A stretch of 64,000 nucleotides of DNA from Actinomyces glycerinitolerans (GTDB lineage Bacteria; Actinomycetota; Actinomycetes; Actinomycetales; Actinomycetaceae). Location: positions 62,001-126,000 of the forward strand of contig NZ_FQTT01000009.1 in assembly GCF_900098745.1 (NCBI RefSeq). Direction: 5' to 3'. The notes beneath the pieces were generated by a model. That model saw nothing but the letters and a program-made list of their open reading frames with translations, was not told the origin of the DNA and searched no databases. Both the position numbers and the translations under genes were made by a program. Below, piece by piece: positions 10,514 to 19,460 of this stretch. The stretch's first letter is position 1; the number at the start of each line of letters is the position of its first letter.

Positions 10514-11526
10514 ACACGGACGGCATACGGGCAGCCAAGCCCGCGGCCGGGACCGACTCAACGGAAGTCCCCGAGGACTCGTCGTCGGCGGGCGTCCCCG
10601 CAGACCGACGGGCAGTACTCCGGGAGGTGCAGGACCTGCGCGCCCGCCTGGAGGAGAGCGGGATCGCGGTGCCGGGCTCACCGGCGTGCGCACGACCGGC
10701 CACCTGGCGGCGGGCGACGTTGGGCGGGCCGGTGCCCATGGTCGCGGTCGCCACCACCGGTGCCGACGCCGCCGCCTGCGCCGAGCAGGCCCGGGCGGCC
10801 CGCCGGGCCGGGGCGGACCTGGTTGAGCTGCGCGCCGACTTGCTGACCGCACCGGAGGTGGCTGCGGCGACCGGGTGTAAGCGCGCCGCCACGACCATGC
10901 CGGCACGGTGGGCGCCGCAGGAGCTTGCGGGACTGTGGTTGGCGGCCGCCCGCGCGGTGGGGGCGGAACTGCGCGGCTCGGGCATGCCGGTGCTGCTGAC
11001 CGTACGCACAGCCGCGGAGGGCGGCGGGCTCGACGTCGACGACGTCACCTACCGGGCCGCGCTCGCTGACGTGATTGAGCGGGTCGGCAGGGAATGCGGT
11101 GCCGCTGCCGCGGTCGACGCCGAACTGGCCCGTGGCGACCTGCCGCGGCTGGTGCGGCTGGCGCGCCGGGCGGGGCTCGACGTGGTCGCCTCCAGCCACG
11201 ACTTCGCCGCCACGCCGAACGACGTCGAAATGCTGCGCCGTCTGCACGCCATGCAGGACGCGGGCGCCGCGGTCGCCAAGCTCGCCGTCACCCCGGCGGG
11301 TCCGGCGGATGTGGAGCGGCTCGTGGGCGTGGCGGCGCGCGCCCGTGGGGAGCTGGACATCCCGGTGGTGGCGATCGCCATGGGGGAGGCGGGCGTCCTG
11401 ACCCGGCTTGCGGGCGGGGTGTTCGGTTCGGCGCTCACCTTCGCGACCGCGGGATCGGCGGCTTCCGCGCCCGGACAACTGCCCGTGGCTCGGGTGCGGG
11501 AGGCCCTGGCGTTGCTGCACTCCTGA
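10510..11526 (+). CDS. aroD: Type I 3-dehydroquinate dehydratase
   Basis: Third enzyme of the shikimate pathway, dehydrating 3-dehydroquinate through a Schiff base. The catalytic His lies in VVASSHDFAATP and the imine-forming Lys in AVAKLAVTPAG; VELRADLL and LLTVRTAAEGG are the other family blocks. At 338 residues it is longer than the usual 225-250 because of a charged N-terminal extension of about 85 residues (PADRRAVLREVQDLRARLEES), whose role is unknown. The ATG overlaps the ppx stop. A 23-bp repeat cluster starts 12 bp after its stop. Confidence 0.9.
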   Translation: MNTDGIRAAKPAAGTDSTEVPEDSSSAGVPADRRAVLREVQDLRARLEESGIAVPGSPACARPATWRRATLGGPVPMVAVATTGADAAACAEQARAARRAGADLVELRADLLTAPEVAAATGCKRAATTMPARWAPQELAGLWLAAARAVGAELRGSGMPVLLTVRTAAEGGGLDVDDVTYRAALADVIERVGRECGAAAAVDAELARGDLPRLVRLARRAGLDVVASSHDFAATPNDVEMLRRLHAMQDAGAAVAKLAVTPAGPADVERLVGVAARARGELDIPVVAIAMGEAGVLTRLAGGVFGSALTFATAGSAASAPGQLPVARVREALALLHS

Positions 11527-11537
11527 TGTCTCCATTC

Positions 11538-11606
11538 GCCGAGGTCGGTTGATCTTACGTGCCGAGGTCGGTGGAAGTTACGTGCTGAGGTCGGTCGGTA
11601 TTACGC
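11538..11606. repeat. 23-bp CCGAGGTCGG tandem repeat, locus 2
   Basis: Three units at 11538, 11561 and 11584 follow aroD. The first equals the mfd-locus unit; the second and third diverge in the last 12 bases but keep GAGGTCGGT and TTACG, so the palindromic half is the conserved part. Confidence 0.9.
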
Positions 11607-11822
11607 GTGTGATCGATCAGCGCCCGGGCCGTGGGGCGGGTCACCGTTGGCGGCGTCGTCGGAGAGCACCGTCATCGCGTAGAGTGGCGGCATTGCCCCG
11701 GCGAGGGATGCGCCCAGCGCATCCGTGATCGACGTGGTGGTGCCGGAAGGTGCTGCGCGTCGTCGTGCCCGCCGGACCACCGAACCGCGGGGCACGCTCC
11801 CCGCCACAACCGAGGAGAACGC

Positions 11823-12434
11823 ATGCCCGCCAACGCCATCAAGCTTGACGCCACCGACCGCACCGAGTTCGGCAAGGGTTCCTCCCGCCGCGCCCGCCGC
11901 GCCGGCCAGGTACCCGCCGTCGTCTACGGGCACGGCACCGAGCCCCGCCACCTGCTGCTGGAGGAGCACGCCACTCGCCTGGCCCTGCGCGGCAACGAGA
12001 ACGCACTGATCGAGCTGAACGTCGACGGTGAGTCCCTGCTGGCGCTCGCCAAGGACGTCCAGCGCCACCCCATCCGCCCGGGCGTGCAGCACATTGACTT
12101 CCTGCTGGTCAACCGCAACGAGAAGGTCGAGGTCGAGGTGCCCGTCGTCGTGACCGGCGAGCCCGAGCCCGGCACCATCCACATCATCGAGCTGGCCCAC
12201 GTGCTCGTCTCCGCCCCGGCCATCGCCATCCCGGAGTCCATCGACGTCGACCTCACCGGCGTCGAGGCCGGCACCGCCGTCCGCGTGTCCGACCTGACTC
12301 TGCCCGATGACGTTGAGGCGATCACCGAGGCCGACACCGACGTCGTCAACGTCTCCCTGGAGGCCGTCGCGGTCGCCGAGGAGGAGACCCCGGCCGAGGC
12401 TGCCGAGGGCGCGGCCCCCGCCGAGGCCGAGTGA
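11823..12434 (+). CDS. rplY: 50S ribosomal protein L25/general stress protein Ctc
   Basis: A 203-residue long-form L25 (CTC type) that binds 5S rRNA. The N-terminal beta-barrel starts MPANAIKLDATDRTEFGKG and includes the RRAGQVPAVVYGHG motif; the C-terminal TL5-like domain ends in an acidic, alanine-rich tail. GAGGAGAACGC precedes the ATG. The upstream segment 11607-11822 carries the promoter region with no other feature seen. pth follows after 25 bp, the standard rplY-pth pairing. Confidence 0.96.
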   Translation: MPANAIKLDATDRTEFGKGSSRRARRAGQVPAVVYGHGTEPRHLLLEEHATRLALRGNENALIELNVDGESLLALAKDVQRHPIRPGVQHIDFLLVNRNEKVEVEVPVVVTGEPEPGTIHIIELAHVLVSAPAIAIPESIDVDLTGVEAGTAVRVSDLTLPDDVEAITEADTDVVNVSLEAVAVAEEETPAEAAEGAAPAEAE

Positions 12435-12459
12435 CGCTCGCCGTCGCAGCCATACGCTC

Positions 12460-13056
12460 ATGAACTCCCCTTGGCTCGTCGTCGGGCTGGGGAACCCCGG
12501 GACCCGGTACGCCCACAACCGCCACAACGTCGGACAAATGGTCATCGACGTGCTGGCCGGGCGCGCCGGGTCCCGCCTTTCCAGCCACAAGACCCACACC
12601 CGGGTCGCCGACGTGCGTCTGGGCGTCCTACCCGGCGGCGCCCCCGGACCGCGCGTCATTCTTGCCTGCACCACCGGCTACATGAACGAGTCCGGCGGAC
12701 CGGTCAAGGCGCTGGCCCGCTTCTACGATGTCGACCCGGCCTCGCACCTGCTGGTCATCCATGATGACCTCGACCTGCCCGCGCACACCTTGCGACTCAA
12801 GCGCGGCGGCGGCGAGGGCGGGCACAACGGCCTGCGCTCCATCTCCCAGGCGCTGGGCACCCGGGACTACGCACGGCTGCGCGTCGGCGTGGGGCGGCCC
12901 CCCGGGCGGCAGGACCCCGCCGACTTCGTGCTCAGCGACTTCCCCGGGCGGGAACGGGCGGAGCTGGCCGTCACCCTGGAACAGGCGGCCGACGTCGTCG
13001 AACAGGTGGCGGTAGACGGCTTCACCGCTGCACAACAGCGGCTGCATACGGCCTGA
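12460..13056 (+). CDS. pth: Peptidyl-tRNA hydrolase
   Basis: A 198-residue enzyme that cleaves peptidyl-tRNA dropped from ribosomes. Conserved residues are visible in VVGLGNPGTRYAHNRHNVG (catalytic His), TGYMNESGGPVKAL, the catalytic Asp in VIHDDLDLP and GGGEGGHNGLRS. The ATG gives MNSPWLVVGLGNPG, the normal N-terminus; a longer open frame reads back into rplY in another frame and is ignored. It is probably cotranscribed with rplY. Confidence 0.97.
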   Translation: MNSPWLVVGLGNPGTRYAHNRHNVGQMVIDVLAGRAGSRLSSHKTHTRVADVRLGVLPGGAPGPRVILACTTGYMNESGGPVKALARFYDVDPASHLLVIHDDLDLPAHTLRLKRGGGEGGHNGLRSISQALGTRDYARLRVGVGRPPGRQDPADFVLSDFPGRERAELAVTLEQAADVVEQVAVDGFTAAQQRLHTA

Positions 13057-13086
13057 GCCGCCCGCCGACGTCGAAACGCCATATCT

Positions 13087-13145
13087 ACCGACCTCGGCAC
13101 GTAAGATCTACCGACCTCGGTACGTAAAATCAACCGACCTCGGCG
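13087..13145. repeat. 23-bp CCGAGGTCGG repeat, locus 3, inverted
   Basis: Two full units and a partial one in reverse orientation (ACCGACCTCGG followed by CACGTAAGATCT) fill the space between the convergent ends of pth and the response regulator. Confidence 0.9.
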
Positions 13146-13177
13146 AAGAGGGCGGGAGAGCGCGGTGGTGCTGGAGA

Positions 13178-13939
13178 CTACTGGTGGTCGGGGCGCATGA
13201 GGCCGGTCTCGTAGGCGACCACCACCGCCTGCACCCGGTCGCGCACGTCCAGCTTGGCCAGCACGTTGCCGACGTGCGTCTTGACCGTGGTCGCCGAGAC
13301 GACCAGATGGTCGGCGATCTCGGAGTTGCTCAGCCCCTGCGCCATCAGCATCAGGATCTCGCGCTCGCGCGGCGTGAGCGCGGCGATGCGCGGATCCTCC
13401 TGCGCGCGCTCGCCGTCCTCGGGCAGGTGCGAGGCGAACAGCTCCAGCATGCGCCGGGTGATGCGCGGGCTGACCACGGCCTCGCCGCTGGCGACCGTGC
13501 GGATCGCCTCCGCCAACTCGCCCGGCCGCGTGTCCTTGAGCAGGAAGCCGCTCGCCCCGGCGCGCAGGCCCGCGAAGGCGTACTCGTCCAGGTCGAAGGT
13601 GGTCAGGATGAGGATCTTGGTGTCCGGGCACTGCGCGGTGATCGCGGCGGTCGCGTCGATGCCGTTCATACCGGGCATGCGCACGTCCATGAGGATCACG
13701 TCGGGCTTCAGGGCGCGTGCCTGTGCCAGGGCGGTGGCGCCGTCGGAGGCCTCCCCGACGATCTCGATGTCCTCGGCCGGGTCGAGCACCATGCGGAAGC
13801 CCATGCGCATAAGCGCCTGGTCGTCGGCCAGCACCACCGTGATGGGCCGCTGCCGGCGGGCGGAGTCCGCCTGCCCGGGCGGCACCGCCCCGGCGCCTGC
13901 GGTCGGGTCGGCTGCGTCGTTCACTGCGGCATCTGCCAC
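13178..13939 (-). CDS. NarL/LuxR-family response regulator
   Basis: A 253-residue DNA-binding regulator. After a 30-residue polar lead, the receiver domain shows the acidic pair in VVLADDQ (39-40), the phosphoacceptor Asp85 in ILMDVRMPG and Lys135 in GFLLKDTRPG. The LuxR helix-turn-helix (LTPREREILMLMAQGLSNSEIA, split over its two helices) is C-terminal. It overlaps the histidine kinase gene by 19 bp and is cotranscribed with it. The output is unknown; the adjacent ABC export operon on the same strand is a plausible target. Confidence 0.93.
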   Translation of the reverse strand: MADAAVNDAADPTAGAGAVPPGQADSARRQRPITVVLADDQALMRMGFRMVLDPAEDIEIVGEASDGATALAQARALKPDVILMDVRMPGMNGIDATAAITAQCPDTKILILTTFDLDEYAFAGLRAGASGFLLKDTRPGELAEAIRTVASGEAVVSPRITRRMLELFASHLPEDGERAQEDPRIAALTPREREILMLMAQGLSNSEIADHLVVSATTVKTHVGNVLAKLDVRDRVQAVVVAYETGLMRPDHQ

Positions 13940-15480
13940 GGCGCTGTCCCTTCGTCGTTGTCTTCCAGGCTGTCATCCCAGTGCAGTACGGCCCGCACGC
14001 GCCAGCCGGTCGGGGTCGGCCCCGCCTGCACAGTGCCACCATAGACGGCGGCCCGCTCGCGCATGCCGATCAGCCCCTTGCCGGAACCGTGCAGCGGCGT
14101 CGAGCCCGGGGCGGCGTCGTTGTCGATCGTGAGGACGGCGGTGCCGGCGTGCCGGTCGACGGCGACGGCGACCGAGCGCGTGGTGGGCGCATAGCGCAGC
14201 ACGTTGGTCAGCGCCTCCTGGGCGATGCGGAACAGGGTGAGCTGCAGACCCTTATCCGCGGGCAGCCTGCGGCCGGTCCACCGGTAGGTGACGGGTACGC
14301 CCGCGGTGCGGAAGCGCTCGACGAGTACCTCCAGGTCGGCCTGCTCGGGGGCGGGGGCGAGTGGCGTCTGACCGCGGGAGGCGTCGGCGTCCACGTCGGT
14401 GGCCTGCCGACGCAGGTCGGCGATCGGCTGGCTGGGCTCGACCGGGGCGACGGTGCCGGGCGGGGCGAACTCGGGAACCGGCAGCTCGCGCACGGTGGTG
14501 CCCGCGGCCGCGGGCGGCTCGACGACGGCGCTTTCGCGGGCGGTGGTGGAGGTATCCGCCCCGGTCGACTCTGCGGGCGCGCGGCGGGCCGCTGGTACCG
14601 GGCGAGTGTCGGCGTCGTCCCGGGCAGCGGGGGAGGCGACGGGGTCCTCGCGCAGCACCCCCACCAGTCGGCGCGTGTCGGCCAGGGCGGAGCGGCCGGT
14701 CTCCGCCAGTGTGGTGAGGGCCTCTTTGGCCATGGCGGGGTTGCGGTCGATGGCGGTGGCCGCGCCGTCGGCCAGGGTGATCATGACCGCGAGGGAGTGG
14801 GCGACGACGTCGTGCATCTCGCGGGCGATGCGGGAGCGCTCGTTGGCGGCGGCCAGCGCAGCCTCCTGCTCGCGGGCCAGCATGAGGCGCGCTGAGCGCA
14901 GCTCCGCCTCGTGCAGCTGGGTCTCCTGGGCGCGGATCACCACCCCTACCAGCACCCCGATGATGTTGATCAGTCCGTAGGGCATGAGCAGCCCGCCGAG
15001 GGTGTCGACCGCGTAACCGCCGAGCGCGGCCTGGCCGAACACGGTGGTCAGTGTGGAGACGGCGCAGGCCGCCCACACCCAGGCGGCCCGGTGGTGCAGG
15101 GCCAGGGTGGCCAGGGCGAAGGGCAGGCCCAGCAGGGTGAAGGCGCGCAGCGCGTCGGCCGCATAGCCGATCTCGGCCACCCCCATGTCGGGAAAACCGC
15201 GGGCTACCACCGCCTCGTGGGCGAGCGGCAGGAAGGTCAGCACCGCCCAGCTGACGGTCAGGTGGCGGCGGCGGAAGACCAGGGCCAGCGCGCACACCAG
15301 GCAGGCGGCCAGCGTCAGCGGCAGCCAGGAGTGCAGCGACGGGATCTGCGCCTGCCGCAGCGGCCACAGCCCCATGAAGACGTTGAGGACCAGCACCACC
15401 ACCGCGATGGCGGCGTCGGCGAGGTAGGGGTGCGCGGCTTGCCAACGCAGCACCCGGCCGGCGCTTGACGGCGTGCTCAT
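13921..15480 (-). CDS. Sensor histidine kinase, HisKA_3 type
   Basis: A 519-residue membrane kinase, partner of the downstream regulator. Five or six transmembrane helices occupy residues about 20-185, a DUF4118/MASE-like sensory region without a sizeable outer loop. The phosphoacceptor His223 is in the REMHDVVAHSLAV box. The ATP-binding domain near the C-terminus carries ALTNVLRYAP (N box) and SGKGLIGMRERAA (G box). Between them is an unusual linker of about 110 residues, rich in Ala, Pro and Asp. The ATG with AGGGGAG upstream is chosen over a longer in-frame start. Confidence 0.9.
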   Translation of the reverse strand: MSTPSSAGRVLRWQAAHPYLADAAIAVVVLVLNVFMGLWPLRQAQIPSLHSWLPLTLAACLVCALALVFRRRHLTVSWAVLTFLPLAHEAVVARGFPDMGVAEIGYAADALRAFTLLGLPFALATLALHHRAAWVWAACAVSTLTTVFGQAALGGYAVDTLGGLLMPYGLINIIGVLVGVVIRAQETQLHEAELRSARLMLAREQEAALAAANERSRIAREMHDVVAHSLAVMITLADGAATAIDRNPAMAKEALTTLAETGRSALADTRRLVGVLREDPVASPAARDDADTRPVPAARRAPAESTGADTSTTARESAVVEPPAAAGTTVRELPVPEFAPPGTVAPVEPSQPIADLRRQATDVDADASRGQTPLAPAPEQADLEVLVERFRTAGVPVTYRWTGRRLPADKGLQLTLFRIAQEALTNVLRYAPTTRSVAVAVDRHAGTAVLTIDNDAAPGSTPLHGSGKGLIGMRERAAVYGGTVQAGPTPTGWRVRAVLHWDDSLEDNDEGTAPWQMPQ

Positions 15481-15512
15481 CGCGTGGGCTCCCCTCTGCT
15501 CATGGACTAATT

Positions 15513-15543
15513 GTGCCCCGGCGGCAAGTGGCCGCCGGGGCAC
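15513..15543. terminator. 13-bp hairpin terminator
   Basis: GTGCCCCGGCGGC and its exact complement flank the loop AAGTG, 10 bp past the stop of the ABC permease gene. No T-run follows, as at every terminator-like hairpin in this window. Confidence 0.75.
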
Positions 15544-15552
15544 GGGTGCGGT

Positions 15553-16482
15553 TCAGGCGTCGCGGCGGGCGAACAACACCCAGCCGGCCAGCAGCGGCAC
15601 GATCGCCCAGGCGCCGAAGACGAGGGCCGCCTGCCACTGCTGGAGGAAGTACATGGAGTCGGCCTGCCCCCAGGTCACCATGTGGTGGAACGGGTCGTAA
15701 ACGGCCATTGCCGTCTGCAGCGGCTCGAACCCCTCGAGGGTGGCGGCCCAGTCCCATTTGAGGGCCATCAGCGACAGCGGCAGGTCGATGATGAACAGGA
15801 GGGTCAGCGCCAGGGTGATCGCCCCCGCCGTGGAGCGCAGCAGGAAGCCGAGTCCCAGGGCCATCAGTGCGATCCCGGCGAAGGACAGGCCGGTGCCCCA
15901 TACGAAGCCCAGGTACTCGGGGTCGGCCAGTGAGCCGGCGTGTCCGTCCATGAAGGGCGCCGATACCGCCCAGGTCACCAGCGTGGATACGGCACCGATG
16001 AGGAAGCCCAGCACTCCGACCACGAGGGCCTTGGCGGCCAGCAGCCGTCCCCGGTGGGGAACCGCCGCCAGCGAGGAGCGGATCTGGCCGGAGGAGTACT
16101 CACCGGTGATGACGAGCGCCCCCAGCACGGCCACCACGATCTGGCCGAACTGGTTACCGGAGATGACCGCGTCGGCGGCCTGGTCGGCGAGCTCGGAGCT
16201 GCCGGCGTAGCCGATGGAGATGGCCGCGCTGAGCAGCACGGTGATGCCAACGGCGATGCTCGAGGTTATCCAGGTGGAGCGCAGGGAGCGGACCTTGACC
16301 CACTCGGCCCGCACCGCCCGGCCGAAGGTTTGGCGGCAGCCGGAGGGCGCGGCGGTCGGGCGGGCGTCGCTGCGGCGGGCGCGGGCGGGGTGGTCGTCAC
16401 GGGCGCGGGCGACGTTGGTGGGAGCGGCGTCGGTCTGCTCCCGGCCGGGGGAGACGGTTTCGGAAACGGTGGAGGTGGACAT
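15553..16482 (-). CDS. ABC-2 type transporter permease
   Basis: A 309-residue membrane protein with six hydrophobic helices after a charged, disordered lead of about 75 residues. RAVRAEWVKVRSLRSTW followed by a first helix, and a GEYSSGQIRSSLAAVP amphipathic coupling segment, are typical of ABC-2 permeases of bacitracin- or lantibiotic-export type. It lies 77 bp after its ATPase gene on the same strand, so the pair forms one exporter. The substrate is not evident; the neighbouring two-component system suggests envelope-stress or drug response. Confidence 0.85.
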   Translation of the reverse strand: MSTSTVSETVSPGREQTDAAPTNVARARDDHPARARRSDARPTAAPSGCRQTFGRAVRAEWVKVRSLRSTWITSSIAVGITVLLSAAISIGYAGSSELADQAADAVISGNQFGQIVVAVLGALVITGEYSSGQIRSSLAAVPHRGRLLAAKALVVGVLGFLIGAVSTLVTWAVSAPFMDGHAGSLADPEYLGFVWGTGLSFAGIALMALGLGFLLRSTAGAITLALTLLFIIDLPLSLMALKWDWAATLEGFEPLQTAMAVYDPFHHMVTWGQADSMYFLQQWQAALVFGAWAIVPLLAGWVLFARRDA

Positions 16483-16559
16483 GTGGATGCTTTCGTGTGT
16501 CGATGTGGCTTGTGGGGTGCGGCGGGACGGCGCGCGGCGAGCGGCGTCGGGGCCGACGG

Positions 16560-17510
16560 TCAGGCTCGGGCGGCGGCCGCGGGGAGCGGCGCCGGGGCCG
16601 AGCCGGCGGTGTATTCGACGTCGTTGCCGGTCAACTCCAGGTAGGCCTCCTCCAGGGAGGCGTGCTGGGTGGCCAGCTCGTGCAGGACGATGCCGTGTGC
16701 GGCGGCGATCTCTCCCACCCGGGCGGCGGGTGCCATCGTGGTGGTCAGGACGCCGGGCTCGGGAGCCTTGGTGTCGATGCCGGCGGTGTTCAGGGCGGCG
16801 GCGAGGTCGGCTGCCTGCGGCGAGGCGACGCGGACGACGTCGTTGGTGGCGGAGGCGATCACCTCGTCCACGGGGCCGGAGGTGAGGATGCGGCCGCGGC
16901 CGATGACCAGCAGGTGGTCGGCGGTCTGCGCCATCTCGCTCATCAGGTGGGAGGAGATGAAGACGGTGCGGCCCTGGTCGGCCAGGTGGCGGCAGGTCTC
17001 GCGCACCCACTTCACGCCCTCGGGATCCAGGCCGTTGACGGGCTCGTCGAAGATGAGCACCTGTGGGTCGCCCAGGAGTGCGGCGGCAATGCCCAGGCGC
17101 TGGCCCATGCCCAGGCTGAAGCCTTTGACGCGCTTCTTGGCCACCGGGGTCAGGCCGGTCAGGTCCAGCACCTCGTCGACGCGGCGGGTGGGGATGCCGT
17201 TGGAGACCGCCAACTGGGTCAGGTGGGCGCGGGCGCTGCGGGAGCCGTGCAGGCCCTTGGCGTCCAGGAGGGCGCCGACCTGGCACAGGGGTGCGCGCAG
17301 GTCCTGGTAGAAGTGGCCGTTGACCTTCACGGTGCCCTCGGTGGGCTTGTCCAGGCCCATGATCAGGCGCATGGTGGTGGACTTGCCGGCGCCGTTGGGG
17401 CCGAGGAAGCCGGTGACGGTGCCGGGCTCGATCGTGAAGGAGATGTGGTCGACGGCGGTCTTGGAGCCGTAGCGCTTGGTGAGATCGACAGCTTCGATCA
17501 ACGGAATCAA
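16560..17510 (-). CDS. ABC transporter ATP-binding protein
   Basis: A 316-residue ATPase of the DrrA/BcrA class. Walker A GPNGAGKST is near residue 37, the signature is FSLGMGQRLG, Walker B VLIFDEPVNGLDPEG, and the H-loop is in FISSHLMSEM. The last 80 residues form the usual accessory domain for ABC-2 partners, ending in LEEAYLELTG. Start choice is uncertain: the TTG at 17510, giving MIPLIEAVDLTKRYG after AAAGAG, fits the family, while an ATG at 17552 would add 14 unconserved residues. It works with the downstream permease. Confidence 0.9.
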   Translation of the reverse strand: MIPLIEAVDLTKRYGSKTAVDHISFTIEPGTVTGFLGPNGAGKSTTMRLIMGLDKPTEGTVKVNGHFYQDLRAPLCQVGALLDAKGLHGSRSARAHLTQLAVSNGIPTRRVDEVLDLTGLTPVAKKRVKGFSLGMGQRLGIAAALLGDPQVLIFDEPVNGLDPEGVKWVRETCRHLADQGRTVFISSHLMSEMAQTADHLLVIGRGRILTSGPVDEVIASATNDVVRVASPQAADLAAALNTAGIDTKAPEPGVLTTTMAPAARVGEIAAAHGIVLHELATQHASLEEAYLELTGNDVEYTAGSAPAPLPAAAARA

Positions 17511-17837
17511 CTCTTTTCGGGGCGGGGTGGCGCAGTTTGCGTGTTCGCGCATTTGCGCGGCGGCTGCGGCCGGATGTTTACCGGCCTGCGTCCGAACACC
17601 ACCAGGCTAGGAAGTGTCCCGGGCGCCTTCATCGGCCCGGCTGGCGATTAGTCGCCGCGCCGTCCTGGGCACGCCGGAGGAGCGGGGTCCTCCTGGAGGA
17701 GGAACCTCACCGAGGCCGGGTGACGTCACCGGCGGGGCCGGTAGATCTGCCGGGTGACCGGAGCCTTGAACTCCTGGTGGAGCCGGCGGCTGACCGCATT
17801 CAGGGCTTCTTCAGGAATATCGGCGATACTGCACGCG
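17511..17837. promoter_or_regulatory. Divergent control region between ABC operon and Bax-inhibitor gene
   Basis: A 327-bp gap. A 12-bp perfect palindrome GGTGACGTCACC at 17719-17730 is a candidate operator. GCGCATTTGCGC near 17549 is a second palindrome. Short open frames have no support. Confidence 0.5.
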
Positions 17838-18812
17838 ATGAGCAACCCGTACTTCTCCCGCAGCCCCGTATTCGACGGGAGCGCCGGCTCGGCGTCGTCC
17901 GTGCAGCAGCGCACTCCCAACGGCTATCCGACCATGCCGGGATACCAGCCCGGCCAGGCCGGCCCGCAGGCCACTCAGCCGTACGGCCAGGCGCCCGCCT
18001 ACGGCTATCAGACCGGCCGCCAGTACAGCCAGGCGCCCGCCTACGGCAGCGTCTCCCCGCAGCAGCTCTCCGACCTGGAGGCCCAGTACGGCGCGCCGGC
18101 GGCCACCAACGTGGACCGCGGCCGCATGACCTACGACGACGTCATCGTGCGCACCTTCGGCATCTTCGCGGTGATCCTCGCCGTCGGCGCCGTCAGCTGG
18201 ATGCTGGCCACCACCGAGGCCACGGCGGGGATCGGCCTGCTGGCCATGATTGGCGGCGCGATCGGCGCCCTGGTGCTGGGCCTGGTCAACTCCGCCAAGC
18301 GCGAGCCCAGCCCGGCACTGATCATGGCCTACGCCGTCTGCGAGGGCGCCATGCTCGGCGCGTTCTCCGGCGTCATGGAGAGCTTTTACGACGGCATTGT
18401 CATGCAGGCGGTGCTTGCCTCGGTGGCGACCTTCGGCGTGGTGCTGGCGGCTTACAAGTTCGCCGGCTTCCGCTTGAGCTCCAAGGCGCAGCGCATCCTG
18501 CTGACCGCCATGGGCGGCTACCTGATCTTCAGCGTGATCAACTTCGTGCTCATGCTCACGGGCCTCGTCTCCGACCCGTGGGGCCTGCGCGGCGCCACCA
18601 TCTTCGGCATTCCGCTGGGCCTGGTGGTCGGCGTGCTCGCCGTAGTCATGGCGGCCGCCAGCCTCACCATGGACTTCGAGTCCATTCAGCGCGGGGTGGA
18701 GCGCGGCCTGCCCACCCGGTACGCCTGGTCCGGCGCCTTCGGCCTGACCGTCACCCTGGTGTGGCTGTACGTGGAGTTCCTGCGCATTCTCGCCATACTG
18801 CGCGACAACTGA
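17838..18812 (+). CDS. Bax inhibitor-1/YccA family membrane protein
   Basis: A 324-residue protein with a cytoplasmic N-terminal region of about 95 residues rich in Tyr, Gln, Pro and Gly (two QAPAYG copies), followed by seven closely spaced transmembrane helices of the BI-1/YccA fold. Recognisable blocks are LGLVNSAKREPSPALIM, YAVCEGAMLGAFSG and the C-terminal YVEFLRILAIL. Family members are proton- or calcium-leak proteins and, in E. coli, modulators of FtsH; the role here is unknown. ATG 17838 is taken because it begins MSNPYFSRSPVF as in relatives. Confidence 0.88.
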   Translation: MSNPYFSRSPVFDGSAGSASSVQQRTPNGYPTMPGYQPGQAGPQATQPYGQAPAYGYQTGRQYSQAPAYGSVSPQQLSDLEAQYGAPAATNVDRGRMTYDDVIVRTFGIFAVILAVGAVSWMLATTEATAGIGLLAMIGGAIGALVLGLVNSAKREPSPALIMAYAVCEGAMLGAFSGVMESFYDGIVMQAVLASVATFGVVLAAYKFAGFRLSSKAQRILLTAMGGYLIFSVINFVLMLTGLVSDPWGLRGATIFGIPLGLVVGVLAVVMAAASLTMDFESIQRGVERGLPTRYAWSGAFGLTVTLVWLYVEFLRILAILRDN

Positions 18813-18827
18813 CGCCTCGGCGCCGAC

Positions 18828-18871
18828 GACGGTGCCCGCGGTCCGGTCTCTCCGGCGCCGCGGGCACCGTC
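18828..18871 (+). terminator. 14-bp hairpin terminator
   Basis: GACGGTGCCCGCGG is exactly complementary to 18858-18871, with a 16-nt loop that can itself pair through CCGG. It lies 15 bp past the Bax-inhibitor stop. Confidence 0.75.
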
Positions 18872-18953
18872 GCGTCCTGAGTGGGGCAGACGACGCCGTC
18901 GGGCCGTGCGGCGAACTGGGCGCGGCGGCGCCCCCTGCCGTAGCCTGGCCCGC

Positions 18954-19361
18954 ATGATCAACAGCAACATGCCCACCGTTTCCGGCGCCAAGGGCGCCAA
19001 GCCGACCTTGACCTTCCCCGGGCCGGATGCCCCCGAGGGCCTGCAGGTGCAGGTGCTCGACGCCGGTGACGGCGCCGTAATCGAGGCCGGCGACACCGTC
19101 GTGTGCCACTACCTGGGCCAGGTCTGGAACGGGCGCGTCTTCGACAACTCCTACGACCGCGGCCAGCCGCTCAACTTCCAGGTCGGGGTCGGCATGGTCA
19201 TCCGCGGTTGGGACGACGGGCTGGTCGGCCAGCGAGTCGGCAGCCGCGTGATCCTGTCCATCCCCTCCGAGCTCGGCTATGGCTCGCGCGGGGTGCCGCA
19301 GGCCGGTATCAAGGGCGGCGACACCCTGGTGTTCGTCACGGAGATCCTCGGCACCATGTGA
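18954..19361 (+). CDS. FKBP-type peptidyl-prolyl cis-trans isomerase
   Basis: A 135-residue cytosolic FKBP that catalyses proline isomerisation during folding. The fold motifs are complete: VVCHYLGQVWNGRVFDNSY, the GMVIRGWDDGLVGQRVGSR active-site segment and IPSELGYG followed by GGDTLVFVTEIL. A TAGCCT -10 box ends 7 nt before the ATG and there is no ribosome site, so the message is probably leaderless. The gene stands alone between two hairpins. Confidence 0.95.
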   Translation: MINSNMPTVSGAKGAKPTLTFPGPDAPEGLQVQVLDAGDGAVIEAGDTVVCHYLGQVWNGRVFDNSYDRGQPLNFQVGVGMVIRGWDDGLVGQRVGSRVILSIPSELGYGSRGVPQAGIKGGDTLVFVTEILGTM

Positions 19362-19460
19362 CGCGGACGCCCGGGCGGGTGACCGCCGCGGCGGTCCGCT
19401 CCTGGAGCGCTTATCTACTCGGCCGGAGACGCGAGTTCGTGCTCTGAGTTCATGCTCTGG

